A DNA stretch of 64,000 nucleotides, taken from Phycisphaerales bacterium (GTDB lineage: Bacteria; Planctomycetota; Phycisphaerae; Phycisphaerales; SM1A02). The stretch spans positions 1-64,000 of the forward strand of contig SIAD01000011.1 in assembly GCA_009691915.1 (NCBI GenBank), in the 5' to 3' direction. Shown here piece by piece: positions 34,073-44,500 of this stretch. The first letter of the stretch is position 1. Every line of letters starts with the position of its first letter. The position numbers and the translations under genes are program-made. The notes below the pieces were generated by a model, which made no database searches, was not told where the DNA came from, and saw only the letters and a program-made list of their open reading frames with translations.

Positions 34073-35329
34073 TTACAGCCGCCGTGGCCGCACCGAGGCG
34101 AGCAGTTCGTGTGAAACCGACTGGCGAAGACCAAGAATGTCCGCGGCCGCAATCATCCCCGTGACTGGACCGAGCATCAGCCCCATCATCGCGTGGCCGG
34201 TGGCGATGTAGAGGTTGGCAATCTCGCGCGAGAATCCGATGATGGGCATTCCGTCGGCAGTGCAGGGGCGGTATCCCGCCCACTCTTCGACCGCCTTGGT
34301 CTGCGAAATGCCGTGAATTGCACGGGCCGCCTGTCTTGTCAGCGCCTCCAGCCGTCGCCTCATCCATGGCCGACCTAGCGGCGCGATCTCCAGCGTCCCG
34401 GCGAGTCTCAGTTGATTGCCCATCGGCGTATACGCGACCGCCGTCTCATGGAGAACGCCACCGGTCTTCGGAAGCCTAGCCATTCCTTCAAGCTGGATGT
34501 GATAGCCGCGCGCTGGCTGCATTGGCACCCTGACCCCGACGGTGCGTGCCAGCTGCTCGCTCCAGATTCCCGCGGCCAGCACCACCGTCTCGCCTTCGAC
34601 AACTTCGCCGCTCGCAAGGCGAACCCCCGCACACCGCTGAGCGTGATCGCAGACTAAGGCGGTCACTGCGGCGTCAGTGCGAATCTCTCCGCCACGACGA
34701 ACGACCGCCTGGGCGAGCCCCTGCATCAGAAGTCCGGGATGGATGATCGCCGTGTCCTCATAGTGGACCGCGCCCGCGACGGCGTCCGTGTAACTCCCAT
34801 CCCATGCGCGCAGTTCATCCCCCGAGAGGCGACGCGTCCTGTACCCGAAGGGCGCGAGCGATCTCCCCTCGGCCTCCGCGGCGTCGAGCGCGCGATCATC
34901 GCACACGATGTCGAGCCAGCCGCTCCGCTGATAGTGACAGGCAATCGACTCCTCGTCGAGGATCTTCTCCAGCGCCTGAATCGTTCGCCATCCGAGAGCG
35001 CACAGAGTCCGCATGGACTGCTGAGTCGTCGCAGCATCGCAACTGCGGTGGAACATCCAGAGCCAGCGAAGGAGCGCAGGTGAGAGAGTCGGTCGGATCC
35101 ACAGCGGACTCTGTGGATCGAACATCCATTTGAAGCCGCGCCACGAGGCGCCGGGCCTCGTCAACGGATAGTGGCCGATCGAGAAGAGCCCCGCGTTCCC
35201 GCACGACGCGCTCTCACCGAGGCGCTCGCGGTCGAGCACCGTGACGCGTTGGCCGCGCGTCGCCAGTTCGTACGCGGTACAGAGTCCGACGATCCCTGCG
35301 CCGACGACCACCATCCGTGCTGAACCCAT
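34073..35329 (-). CDS. FAD-dependent oxidoreductase, D-amino acid dehydrogenase-like (DadA)
   Basis: This 418-residue protein begins with the FAD-binding Rossmann motif MVVVGAGIVGLCTAYELATRG and then GESASCGNAGLFS, as in DadA-type dehydrogenases. Further blocks are EDTAIIHPGLLMQGLAQAVVRRG, ETVVLAAGIWSEQLA, and the C-terminal FAD contact GYRPCTADGMPIIGFS with IATGHAMMGLMLGP. Such enzymes oxidise D-amino acids and feed electrons to the respiratory chain, often without a true signal peptide. A glycine-oxidase-like role is an alternative. It is convergent with the ROK gene and divergent from the MocA-type oxidoreductase. Confidence 0.85.
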   Translation of the reverse strand: MGSARMVVVGAGIVGLCTAYELATRGQRVTVLDRERLGESASCGNAGLFSIGHYPLTRPGASWRGFKWMFDPQSPLWIRPTLSPALLRWLWMFHRSCDAATTQQSMRTLCALGWRTIQALEKILDEESIACHYQRSGWLDIVCDDRALDAAEAEGRSLAPFGYRTRRLSGDELRAWDGSYTDAVAGAVHYEDTAIIHPGLLMQGLAQAVVRRGGEIRTDAAVTALVCDHAQRCAGVRLASGEVVEGETVVLAAGIWSEQLARTVGVRVPMQPARGYHIQLEGMARLPKTGGVLHETAVAYTPMGNQLRLAGTLEIAPLGRPWMRRRLEALTRQAARAIHGISQTKAVEEWAGYRPCTADGMPIIGFSREIANLYIATGHAMMGLMLGPVTGMIAAADILGLRQSVSHELLASVRPRRL

Positions 35330-35346
35330 CGTCGTATCCTAGAAAG

Positions 35347-36450
35347 ATGCCGTTCAATCTTGGCGTTGTTGGCTGCGGCGCAATCGGGTCAGTGCATGCG
35401 CAGGTTGCACGCCGAGCCGGCATCACGATTGCGGCAGCGTGGGATCTCGTTCCTGAGCGTGCGAAGACGCTCGTTACCAAGCACGGGGGGCGAACCATGG
35501 CGAGCCTCGCTGAGCTTCTCTCGCTCAAGGAGGTCGATGCGGTTGCCATCGCCGTTCCCAACGACCGCCATCGGGAGTGCGCGTGCGCGGCACTGCGCGC
35601 GGGAAAGCATGTGCTCCTCGAGAAACCGATGGCGCTGTCGAAGGCCGAGTGCGACGAGATTCTCTCCGTCGCGAGGGAATGCGGCGACGGCGCGAACTCG
35701 CCCCGACTTCAGATCGGCCTCCTTTGCCGGGGGGCACCGGCGGTGAAGACCGTCAGACGCTTCGTCGACGACGGGACATTCGGATCCATCTATCACATCA
35801 AGGCGTCCGCCTATCGACAGCGGGGGATCCCCGGCCTCGGCGGCTGGTTCACTTCGCGGCAACACTCGGGCGGGGGACCGCTCATCGACCTCGGCGTGCA
35901 TGTCCTTGATGCCGCGTTGCATCTTGCTGGACAACCCAGAGTCGAGCGGGTCAGCGCGATGACCTGGGCGAAGTTCGGGAGTCCCATCAAGGACTATCGG
36001 TTTGCGTCGATGTGGGCGGGCCCGCCACGCCTCGACGGAGTGTTCGATGTCGAGGACTCGGCGACCGCCCTCATCCGCTGTGCAGGCGGTCTTGCGATCG
36101 AACTCAGCGTGTCGTGGGCCGGCAATCACCCGGATGGGTCGCTCAAAGATGGCCTCGTGATCTGGGGGACAAGTGCAGGCGCCAGCTTCGAACTCCTCGG
36201 CCAATCGGCCGCCATCGCTGTCGAACAAGACGGCCTCCTCGTTGACATCGCTCCCAAGGTCGTGGCTTCCTCGCCAAGCACCCCGACGCCACTTGACCAG
36301 GCGTGGGACGAGGAGTACCGGAACTTCATCACACTCGTCACCCGCGGTGGGGCGAGTTGCGCCAGCGGTGAAGAGTCCCGCGCCATGCACGCGGTCATAG
36401 ACGCGATCTACGAGAGTTCACGGCTAGGCCGCGAAGTTGAACTCGCCTGA
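35347..36450 (+). CDS. Gfo/Idh/MocA-family oxidoreductase
   Basis: This 367-residue protein has an N-terminal NAD(P) Rossmann fold (LGVVGCGAIGSVHAQV), DAVAIAVPNDRHRE, then HVLLEKPMALSKAECDE with the conserved EKP lysine, followed by the C-terminal alpha/beta domain beginning QHSGGGPLIDLGVHVLDAALHL, where GGxxxDxGxHxxD is the catalytic Asp/His motif. The family oxidises or reduces sugars, inositols and related molecules, is very common in planctomycetes, and cannot be assigned a substrate by sequence alone. Its ATG at 35347 lies 17 bases from the divergent DadA-like gene. Confidence 0.9.
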   Translation: MPFNLGVVGCGAIGSVHAQVARRAGITIAAAWDLVPERAKTLVTKHGGRTMASLAELLSLKEVDAVAIAVPNDRHRECACAALRAGKHVLLEKPMALSKAECDEILSVARECGDGANSPRLQIGLLCRGAPAVKTVRRFVDDGTFGSIYHIKASAYRQRGIPGLGGWFTSRQHSGGGPLIDLGVHVLDAALHLAGQPRVERVSAMTWAKFGSPIKDYRFASMWAGPPRLDGVFDVEDSATALIRCAGGLAIELSVSWAGNHPDGSLKDGLVIWGTSAGASFELLGQSAAIAVEQDGLLVDIAPKVVASSPSTPTPLDQAWDEEYRNFITLVTRGGASCASGEESRAMHAVIDAIYESSRLGREVELA

Positions 36451-36490
36451 CGGCCCGAGGGGCTGAGGCACCCGACGAAACCCGAGCCGT

Positions 36491-37624
36491 TCAGCCAGCC
36501 TTCGCCGGACTGGCGGGGGTCGTGTATTCCTCGAGTGCCTTCTTCATCTGGTCGCGCATCGGGCCCTCTTCGGTGGCGGCGATCGCCTCCTTCTGGGTGG
36601 TGATTGCGCGCGACTTGTCTCCGGTCTTCCAGTACGCGGCGGCGAGCGTGTCGAGGATGGCGCCTTCCTTGCCCTGCGAAATCGAGTTCGCCTCCTTGGC
36701 GGCGTCGAGCGCGAAGCGGTAGTCCGGATTCTTCAGAGAGGAAGTGTCGATGACGAACCAGGAAATCTGGTTGAGACCAATCGTGTCCTTGTTCGCAACC
36801 ATGGATGCGACCAGGTGCTTGCCCAAGGTGTAGCCAGCCTCCGGCTGGTTGGCCGGTCCGACGAGGAGCTGGAACTTCTGCATCTCGAGTGCGCTCGTCG
36901 TGTCGGGTGAGCCCTTGGCGATCATCTCATCGATCTCCATGAGCACTTCGTCAAACTTGCCGTTCGACCTGGCATCGCGCATCAGGACCGAAAGCCGCCG
37001 CTGCGCCATCTTGGCCTGCGCCGCCACGGCGAACTGGGTCTTGGCCGCGGCGATATCCCATGTTCCGTCGACGATCTGCGCCAGCGCATTGTCCATTGTC
37101 TGCGGATGACCGATCCACTGGACCACCGAGTCCTTCACGATGAACGCCGTGGGGATCCCATTCTGCATCGCGGCCTTCATGTAGTTGTCGTATGCCGAGC
37201 GGTCGGGATCGGTTGCGAGTGTGTACTGGGTCTTCGCCGCCCACTCGGGCAAGGCAAGAAACGCTTCAACCGTCGCGAGCGGTTCATCGCTGATCCCGAT
37301 GATCGTCACTCCCTTGTCCTTGTACTCCTCCTGGAGATGGGAGAGGTGTGGCATCCCCACCTTGCACGGGCCACACCAGGTTGCCCAGAACTCCAGCACG
37401 CAAACCTTTCCGGGCGCGAAGGCATCGACCTTGTCGCCCTTCACGAAGTGCGCGATGGCCGGGAAGACGGCCGGTGATCCTGGCGTGAGCGTCGGCTCGG
37501 TGATCGGCGCGGTCGCCTTTGCTGCAGCGGCGATGGGGACGATCTTTGCTGCAGGCACTGATGGTGCCGGCTTGGCTGAGTCCTGCACAAACGAGAGCGA
37601 TGCGACGATGGCGAGCGTGATCAT
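36491..37624 (-). CDS. exported TlpA-like thiol-disulfide protein with helical C-terminal domain
   Basis: This 377-residue protein begins with a short hydrophobic signal (MITLAIVASLSF), an Ala/Pro-rich linker (residues about 18-50) and a TlpA/AhpC-type thioredoxin domain (about 55-170) with the active site FWATWCGPCKVGMPHL and the family loop GVTIIGISDEPLATVEAF. The C-terminal part (about 215-370) is mostly helical with TPR-like stretches (FALDAAKEANSISQGKEGAILDTLAAAYWKTGDKSRAI). TlpA-like proteins reduce disulfides in the envelope, for example during cytochrome maturation. The start at 37624 follows the only good Met before the signal. It is convergent with the MocA-type gene. Confidence 0.85.
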   Translation of the reverse strand: MITLAIVASLSFVQDSAKPAPSVPAAKIVPIAAAAKATAPITEPTLTPGSPAVFPAIAHFVKGDKVDAFAPGKVCVLEFWATWCGPCKVGMPHLSHLQEEYKDKGVTIIGISDEPLATVEAFLALPEWAAKTQYTLATDPDRSAYDNYMKAAMQNGIPTAFIVKDSVVQWIGHPQTMDNALAQIVDGTWDIAAAKTQFAVAAQAKMAQRRLSVLMRDARSNGKFDEVLMEIDEMIAKGSPDTTSALEMQKFQLLVGPANQPEAGYTLGKHLVASMVANKDTIGLNQISWFVIDTSSLKNPDYRFALDAAKEANSISQGKEGAILDTLAAAYWKTGDKSRAITTQKEAIAATEEGPMRDQMKKALEEYTTPASPAKAG

Positions 37625-37690
37625 GGTTGGAATCCTTTGCGGAGTTGAACCGGGTCCAGTAAGCATAGCCGAGGCGAGTATCTTTCCTGC

Positions 37691-38533
37691 ATGAGTGCGA
37701 AACTGATTGACGGGCGCGCGATGGGCGCGGCGATTCGCGCGCAGCTCTCGACGCGCATCGCGCGAAGTTCCCGCAGCGTCCGCCTGGACGCAGTCCTCGT
37801 GGGGAATCATCAGGCCGCGGAAATCTATGCCCAGAACCAAGCAAAAACCTGCCGGGAAGTTGGTCTTGAGTACCACCTGCACACGCTTTCAGCGACGGCC
37901 GGATTCGGGGAGATCGCCGGGCGGATTCGCTCCATGAACACCGAGGAATCGGTGCGCGCGATGATGGTTCACCTGCCGCTGCCGGAGGGGGTCGACACCG
38001 AGCGCATTCAAGCTCTGATCGATCCAGAAAAGGATGTCGAAGGGGTCAACCCCGTGAACATCGGCAATGTCGTCTACGGAAGGCGCAGCCTCGTCCCATG
38101 CACGGCGCTAGCCGTCCTTGAGATGATCGAGCACACTGGGATCGCGCTCTGCGGAGCTCGCTGCGTGATCGTGGGGGCGAGCAACATCGTCGGCAAGCCG
38201 ATCGCTGTGCTGCTCATGCGCGAAGAGGCGACGGTGGTGAGCGCCAATCGGTACACCCGCGATCTCCCCTCGATCACTCGCGAAGCGGATGTCGTCGTCG
38301 CTGCGGCCGGAGTCGCAGGGCTCGTGACGCGCGAGTGGATCAGGCCGGGCGCCATCGTCGTCGATGTCGGGATCAATCGTGCGCGCGGTGCGGACGGAAA
38401 GACCATGACCGTCGGCGATGTCGATCCCTCGGTGCGGGAGGTCGCGGGTTGGATGAGCCCGGTTCCAGGCGGGGTCGGCCCCTTGACCGTGGCCATGCTT
38501 CTTCGCAATGTCGTTGACGCGGCACTCGCGTGA
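37691..38533 (+). CDS. folD: bifunctional methylenetetrahydrofolate dehydrogenase/cyclohydrolase
   Basis: This 280-residue enzyme interconverts 5,10-methylene-THF, 5,10-methenyl-THF and 10-formyl-THF in the cytoplasm. Signatures present are AEIYAQNQAKTCREVGL with the catalytic Tyr and Lys, VHLPLPEGV, DPEKDVEGVNPVNIGN, LVPCTALAVLEMI, the NADP-site CVIVGASNIVGKPIAVLL and MSPVPGGVGPLTVAMLLRN. VPCT replaces the usual PCTP, a common variation. Length is normal. It provides one-carbon units for purine synthesis; purC is the next gene, convergent, 24 bases away. Confidence 0.96.
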   Translation: MSAKLIDGRAMGAAIRAQLSTRIARSSRSVRLDAVLVGNHQAAEIYAQNQAKTCREVGLEYHLHTLSATAGFGEIAGRIRSMNTEESVRAMMVHLPLPEGVDTERIQALIDPEKDVEGVNPVNIGNVVYGRRSLVPCTALAVLEMIEHTGIALCGARCVIVGASNIVGKPIAVLLMREEATVVSANRYTRDLPSITREADVVVAAAGVAGLVTREWIRPGAIVVDVGINRARGADGKTMTVGDVDPSVREVAGWMSPVPGGVGPLTVAMLLRNVVDAALA

Positions 38534-38557
38534 CGCGGATTCGCCGCGTCCGCGCAC

Positions 38558-39499
38558 CTAGGCGCGGAGCCTTTCGAGCGCTTCCTTGTAACGAGCCAGC
38601 GTCCCCGCGACGACCTCCGCAGGAAGTTCCGGCCCCGGCGGGTTCTTCGCCCACGCTCCCGATGCCACCCGCGCGAGCAGCCAGTTTCGCAGGTACTGCT
38701 TGTCAAAGCTCGGCTGATCCCTCCCGGGCGTGTAGGCATCACGCGGCCAGTAGCGGCTCGAGTCGGGGGTCAGCACTTCGTCGATGAGGAGCAGCTCGTC
38801 GGTCGGTCGCCCATCAGGCCCGAGCGCGAATCCGAACTCGAACTTGGTGTCTGCGAGGATCATTCCGCGTGAGTGCGCGTGCGCCGCGGCGACCGAAAAA
38901 ATCCGCACCGAGATGGCACGCAGCCGCTCCATCAGCGCGCCGCCCGCGAGATCGCAGGCACGCTCGAACGAGATGTTCTCGTCGTGGCCATGCGCCTCCT
39001 TCGTGGCTGGCGTGAAGATCGGCTCGGGCAATTGCTGGCATTGCGCCAGCCCGGATGGAAGTGAAACCCCGCAAATCGCGCCGCGCTTCTGATACTCGGT
39101 CCATCCGCTACCGGCGAGATACCCGCGCACGACGCACTCGATAGGTATCACTTCGGCCGCGCGGCAGACCATGACCCGTCCCGTGAGCGCGCCCCGCAGG
39201 GGTTCGTCGGCGCTCGGGAGTTCGGGCACCTTGGTCGAAAGAAGGTGGTCTCGTACAAAGGCGTGGCGGCGCAGGAAGTCGAACCATGTCGACGCCAGCG
39301 CGGTGAGGATCCGTCCCTTCCCGGGGATCGCTGTCGGCATCACTACATCGAATGCGGAGACTCGGTCGGACGCTACGAGAAGCACCCTCGGTCCCTGGGC
39401 GTCGCCGGGCAGCTCGTAGATGTCACGGACTTTCCCTTGGCGACGGTTGGGCAGATGCAGGTGCGTGTCGAAGAGCGAGTCAATCGTCGACGAAGGCAT
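38558..39499 (-). CDS. purC: phosphoribosylaminoimidazole-succinocarboxamide synthase
   Basis: This 313-residue ligase forms SAICAR from CAIR, aspartate and ATP in purine synthesis. It has the family blocks RRQGKVRDIYELPG (with the GKVRD ATP contact), ILLVASDRVSAFDVVM in the related form LLVASDRVSAFDVVMP, VVRGYLAGSGWTEYQ, PIFTPATKEAHGHDENISFE, GMILADTKFEFGF and LIDEVLTPDSSRYW. It belongs to the longer, eukaryote-like PurC type of about 300 residues. The ATG at 39499 is chosen because it leaves the normal N-terminus; an upstream start at 39634 would overlap the divergent gene. Confidence 0.96.
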   Translation of the reverse strand: MPSSTIDSLFDTHLHLPNRRQGKVRDIYELPGDAQGPRVLLVASDRVSAFDVVMPTAIPGKGRILTALASTWFDFLRRHAFVRDHLLSTKVPELPSADEPLRGALTGRVMVCRAAEVIPIECVVRGYLAGSGWTEYQKRGAICGVSLPSGLAQCQQLPEPIFTPATKEAHGHDENISFERACDLAGGALMERLRAISVRIFSVAAAHAHSRGMILADTKFEFGFALGPDGRPTDELLLIDEVLTPDSSRYWPRDAYTPGRDQPSFDKQYLRNWLLARVASGAWAKNPPGPELPAEVVAGTLARYKEALERLRA

Positions 39500-39613
39500 C
39501 GCCCAAGTGTAGGGATCGAGCGCCTCGTCAATCGTGGCGCGCACTCGCAGGGCCGTTCCAAAGCGGCGAGGTTGCTGGACACATCGAGCGCGGCGATAGA
39601 CTCGGCTCGCCCA

Positions 39614-41158
39614 ATGCTGCGTTTCACCATTCATCCATCACGGGACCGCCGCGTCAAGTTCGACGCGGCCCGTGGCTACCTGCTGGGAGCGCACGATATG
39701 GCGGTGAAGGGCCGGATCAAGGTCGGTGATGGAATCCTGGAGTGCGAGACCACGAGTTCGAAGGCGGCGGCTATCAACCTCGAGTGCGAGACGAAGGAGA
39801 TGGGCCGTCTCGCGCTCTCGACTTGCCTGCTCGAACAGCGCGATGAGCCATACTTGTTGCTCCTGGAACTCGCCCGTCACCGAATCAAGCAGTTCATAGC
39901 GAAGGCTGAGGACTGGCAGATCTGGGATCACCCGGCCGCCAAAGAGGCGCTGGAGCAGTGGAACCGAGCGCGCGATCACTTCACTTCTGCGATGACCAGC
40001 GCCGATCCGGCCCAGGCCGACCACGAGAGCGCTCTTGCACTCATCACGGGTCTCAAGGCCAGCGAGCGGCTCGCCGTCGCGCACTCGCGGATACTCATGC
40101 ACCGCCGCTTCGGGAGCCGTGCGGCGTCGAAACTGGTCCTCGGAGTGAAACTCGATCCCGGCATCACGCCATCGCGCGCGACGGGAGCCCAGGGTGAGGC
40201 TGATCAGTTTGCCCAGTTTGACATGGTGAGCCTGCCGCTTCCGTGGTCGAAGATCGAGCGGGCACCTGGCGTCTACGACACTTCGGTTCTAGGGCCTTGG
40301 ATCGAGTGGGCGCAAGCGCATTCGCGAACCGTGATGGCCGGTCCACTCATCGATCTGCGTCCCGCAAACCTGCCCCCTTGGCTCGTCGCCAAGCGCGGGG
40401 ACTTCGCTGCCTTGCGCGATGGTGTCTGGAAGTTCGCGGAGGCAGTCGGAGATGCCATCGCGGGGCATGTGCGGATGTGGGACATTGCCTCGGGGCTCAA
40501 CGACGGCGAGTGGTGGACGCTCAAGATCGAGCAGATGGTTGAACTCGCGCGGCGCGCCGAAGTGGGACTGCGAAAGGCGCGCAAGGAAGTCCCGACGCTC
40601 GTCGAGATTGAACACCCGTTCGGCCATGATGTCGCTTTGCGCGAGGGGGCGATCGCGCCGCGCGCCTTTGTCGAGGCGCTGGTGAACGACGGGGTTCATG
40701 TCGACTGCCTGATGGTCAAGCTCCTGATGGGGGAACCGGGAAGCGGTCACCTCACGCGCGACCTCCTCGAAGTGTCGGCGATGCTCGACGCCTACATTCC
40801 CTACAGGAAGCCGGTGTTTGTCGAGATCGGCGCGCCCAGCGCACTCATCGATCAGCAGGCCGGTCACTGGCGAGCCCCGTGGACTCCGAAGTCGCAGTCG
40901 GTCTGGGCTTCGCGGATCTTCGCGATCGCCATGAGCAAGCCGCATGTCGAACTGGTTCTATGGCACGCGCTCCAGGACTCCGATGCTTCGGCACCACCTC
41001 ATGGGCTCGTGGGAATCGATCGTGCGGTCAAGCCCGTCGCCGCGGCGCTCGCCACGATCCGCAACACTCTGCGAAAGCCGCTGGGAGTGTGGAAGCCCGT
41101 GGTTCAGAAGGGGCCATCTGGGGCACACGCCCACGACGGCGGATCTCGCGGCGCATGA
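39614..41158 (+). CDS. GH10-like (endo-1,4-beta-xylanase family) protein, probably degenerate
   Basis: The 514-residue protein has an N-terminal domain of about 180 residues without signal peptide, followed by a TIM-barrel resembling GH10 (SKLVLGVKLDPGI, FDMVSLPLPWSKIERAPGVYD, HVRMWDIASGLNDG, VPTLVEIEHPFGHD, KPVFVEIGAPSALI, HVELVLWHALQDSD). In true GH10 enzymes the acid/base Glu is in WDVVNE; here the equivalent WDIASGLND has no Glu. The nucleophile-position Glu in FVEIGAPS is present. This suggests a changed or lost hydrolase activity. Proteins of this kind recur in planctomycetes. The stop overlaps the next gene by four bases. Confidence 0.7.
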   Translation: MLRFTIHPSRDRRVKFDAARGYLLGAHDMAVKGRIKVGDGILECETTSSKAAAINLECETKEMGRLALSTCLLEQRDEPYLLLLELARHRIKQFIAKAEDWQIWDHPAAKEALEQWNRARDHFTSAMTSADPAQADHESALALITGLKASERLAVAHSRILMHRRFGSRAASKLVLGVKLDPGITPSRATGAQGEADQFAQFDMVSLPLPWSKIERAPGVYDTSVLGPWIEWAQAHSRTVMAGPLIDLRPANLPPWLVAKRGDFAALRDGVWKFAEAVGDAIAGHVRMWDIASGLNDGEWWTLKIEQMVELARRAEVGLRKARKEVPTLVEIEHPFGHDVALREGAIAPRAFVEALVNDGVHVDCLMVKLLMGEPGSGHLTRDLLEVSAMLDAYIPYRKPVFVEIGAPSALIDQQAGHWRAPWTPKSQSVWASRIFAIAMSKPHVELVLWHALQDSDASAPPHGLVGIDRAVKPVAAALATIRNTLRKPLGVWKPVVQKGPSGAHAHDGGSRGA

Positions 41159-41550
41159 TCGCTGTTGCGCGCAATGGGTGGTTCCAGCGCGCGCGCCGAA
41201 ATCTGTGGCGACTCTCGCCATCGACGACGGTCCTTCTCGCGATCGCCTCGTCGGCAGCCGCCGCAGCACCTTGGCTGTCCAGTGTTGAGTGGGACGGTCC
41301 AGTCGTTGCCACCCACTCGCCGACTCCCTCACACGCAACCATCGACCTCAACACGGCGAGTGTCGACGAGTTGGCGGTCTTGCCCGGGGTCGGACCGTTC
41401 CTTGCGATGCGAATCGTCGATCACCGGGAGCGCTACGGCAGATTCGAGTCGGTAGCTGCGCTCGACGGTGTGAAGGGGATCGGCCCGGCGATCCTCGACG
41501 GTCTCGCCCAGTTCGCCTCTGTGGATGGCCGCGGGGCGGCGGCACCCTAG
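41155..41550 (+). CDS. ComEA-like helix-hairpin-helix protein
   Basis: This 131-residue protein has an N-terminal membrane helix (about 22-42, STTVLLAIASSAAAAAPWL) and a ComEA domain of two helix-hairpin-helix motifs (about 66-125): DLNTASVDELAVLPGVGPFLAMRIVDHR and FESVAALDGVKGIGPAILDGLAQF. ComEA binds double-stranded DNA outside the inner membrane during natural transformation; the same module also occurs in other export or DNA-binding systems. No comEC is adjacent. It overlaps the upstream gene by four bases and precedes mfd by about 20. Confidence 0.85.
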   Translation: MIAVARNGWFQRARRNLWRLSPSTTVLLAIASSAAAAAPWLSSVEWDGPVVATHSPTPSHATIDLNTASVDELAVLPGVGPFLAMRIVDHRERYGRFESVAALDGVKGIGPAILDGLAQFASVDGRGAAAP

Positions 41551-41569
41551 CGTCGCAGGCGCCGATCCC

Positions 41570-44500
41570 ATGGAATGGTTCGACGCGATCGTCAGCGGAA
41601 CTCCCATCACCACGCTATCGGCCCTCGTCATGTGCGCGCGACGCGGCACTCCTGTGACTCTCGCAGGATCGGCTGGATCGAGCACTACGGTCGTTGTCGG
41701 CGCGCTTTCGCGTGCGTCTCACCGGTCAATCCTGATGGTGACCGCCCATCGCGACGAAGCGGACGAGGCGGTTGTGGAACTCTCTGCACTTGGCCTCGAG
41801 GCACGGCTTTTCCCCGCGCTCGAGGCACCCTCGATGGACCAGGAGGCCGCAGAGCAGCTAGCCGACCGCATCCGAATTCTCCGCCTTCTCGACTCCGGGA
41901 AGCCTCCGGCGATCCTCGTCGCACCCGCGCCCGCACTGATGCAGGGGGTTCCATCTCGCGCCTCACTCGACGATGTCTCCATGACGATCCGCGCGGGGGA
42001 GCAGGTCGAGCGCGAACGGCTTCTCGCCTGGCTCGTCGCCTCGCACTACGAGCGGATGGCGGTCGCCGAGTCACCGGGTTCGTTCGCGGTGCGGGGGGGG
42101 ATCATCGACATCTTTCCCTCGGGTGCACTTGGTCCGGTCCGCATCGACTTCTTCGGCGATCTCGTGGAGCACCTCTTCGAGGTGGACCCACGCACACAGG
42201 CGGTCGATCGACAGGTGGCGTCGGTCGATCTCGTCGCCAGCGGCGGATTCGCTGATGCGCTGCGCGCGGATCTCGTGGCCACGCGCCTTGGTCCGGACAC
42301 GATCCTCGTTCTCCAGGATGCCGCCGAGATTCACGAGCAGGCGCGCGGTTTCCAGGATCGCCTGAGTGATGGCCGCGGGGTCTGGCCATGGTCCGACACA
42401 CTGAAGGCACTTCACGGAGGCTGCGCCTGCACGATCGAGGCGGGTCATGCGACGAGGGCCGCGTCCATCGAAACAACCTGCGAGATTCCCGTCTCTCCAC
42501 TCGAACCATTTTCCGAGACTCTGGCGACTGCGGTCGACTCGCTCCTCCGGATGGCGAAACCCGGGCATGTCTGGGTCCTCTGCGACACTCCGGGAGAACT
42601 CACGCGCGCCCGCGAACTGCTTGATGCGCGCGATGGAGGCGCGGCTATTGTCAGCCACGAGGGGCACCTTCATCGTGGATTCCACTGGGGCTCACCCGGA
42701 CCGGGGCGGATCACGCTCGTTCCCTGGCACGAGCTGCTCAATCGCTTTGGAGTGAGGCGGCGCGCGTCGACGGCGCCGATGGCGCAAAGTCGCGCGCGCG
42801 ATGCGTTCCTCTTCTTTGAGCCGGGTGACTTCGTCGTTCACCGTGATCACGGCATCGCGCTCTATCGAGGGCTCGTGCAGCTTGCGGAGGCAGGCCGGGG
42901 CGGATCGAGCGACGAGGAGTTTCTCACGCTCGAGTTTCATGGGGGATCGACGATTCATGTACCCGCCTCGCGCGTCTCACTGGTGCAGCGGTATGTCGGT
43001 GCCGGATCGCCGCGTCCGACGACTTCGACCCTCGGCGGTCGACGCTGGAGGGCCCAGAAAGATGATGCTGCCGAGGCGGTGCGTGAGCTCGCCGCCACCA
43101 TGATGCGTGTCCTGGCGGTGCGCGAGTCGACGCCCGGGATTGTGTATCCGTGTGACTCTCATTTGCAGACCGAGTTTGAGGCGGAGTTCCCCTTTGAAGA
43201 AACCCCGGATCAGATCACTTCGATCGCCGCCGCCAAACGAGACATGGAGCGGTCGCGGCCGATGGACCGATTGGTCTGTGGCGATGTCGGGTTCGGCAAG
43301 ACCGAGATCGCGCTTCGCGCGGCTTTCAAGGCCGTCGATTCGGGGCGGCAGGTGGCGCTTCTGGTTCCGACGACCGTGCTCGCCGAGCAACATGAACGCA
43401 CTTTCCGCGAGCGCCTGCGCGCGTACCCGGTGCGCGTCGAGAGCGTCAGCCGATTCAAGAGCGACCGTGACATCAGAGAAGTCCTGGCCGGAGTCGCCGC
43501 GGGCACGGTCGACATCATCGTCGGAACGCATCGCCTTCTCTCGGCTGATGTGAAGTTCAAGGATCTCGGGCTGGTCGTCATCGACGAAGAGCAGCGATTC
43601 GGGGTCGAACACAAGCAGCGGCTCCTGGAGTTCCGACTGACCGCTGATGTGCTCACCTTGAGCGCGACGCCGATCCCGCGAACTCTTCACATGGCGATGC
43701 TCGGATTGCGGGACATCTCAAGTCTCACGACGCCGCCGCCTGACCGTCGCGCCATCGTGACTGAAGTCATGCCGTGGAACGGTGATCGGCTCGCGGTAGC
43801 GATCCGCCGTGAACTCGCCCGCGAAGGTCAGGTGTTCTGGGTCCACAATCGGGTCCACGACATCGATGACGCCGCCGACGCCGTCCGCAGGCTTGCCCCC
43901 GGCGCGCGCATCGCCATCGGCCACGGGCAGATGGCCGACGGTGAGCTCGAAAGCGTCATGCGCACCTTCATGCGCCGCGAGGCGGACATTCTCGTCTCGA
44001 CGACGATCATCGAGAGCGGCATCGACATCCCCACGGCGAACACGATGATCATCGACGACGCGCACCGTTTCGGCCTCTCGGAACTTCATCAGCTGCGCGG
44101 CCGCGTCGGTAGGTCGAGCCATCGGGCTTACTGCTACCTGCTGCTGCCCGCCAAACCCATCCCCCCCGATGCCATGAAGCGGCTTAGAGCCCTCGAGGAC
44201 TACTCCATGCTCGGCGCGGGATTCCGCATCGCGGTGCGCGACCTCGAGATCCGTGGGGCGGGGAATCTCCTGGGCAGTGAGCAGTCCGGGCACATCGCGG
44301 CCGTTGGCTACGAGATGTACTGCCAGATGCTCGAGGCCGCCGTGCACGAACTCCGCAGCGAGCCGCGCGTTGTGTGCCTCGACACCTTCGTCGATCTCGG
44401 TTTCTCAGGCGTGATCCCCAAGTCGTACATCCCCAGCGACCGCCGCCGCCTCGAGGCGTACAGGCGACTCGCCGACGCCGCCGACCAAGTCGAGTTAGAC

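Noticed and set aside
42093-42100. Run of eight G's inside mfd as a slippage site
   Set aside because: It is in frame, encodes Gly-Gly in a conserved block of Mfd, and mfd is not a phase-variable type of gene.
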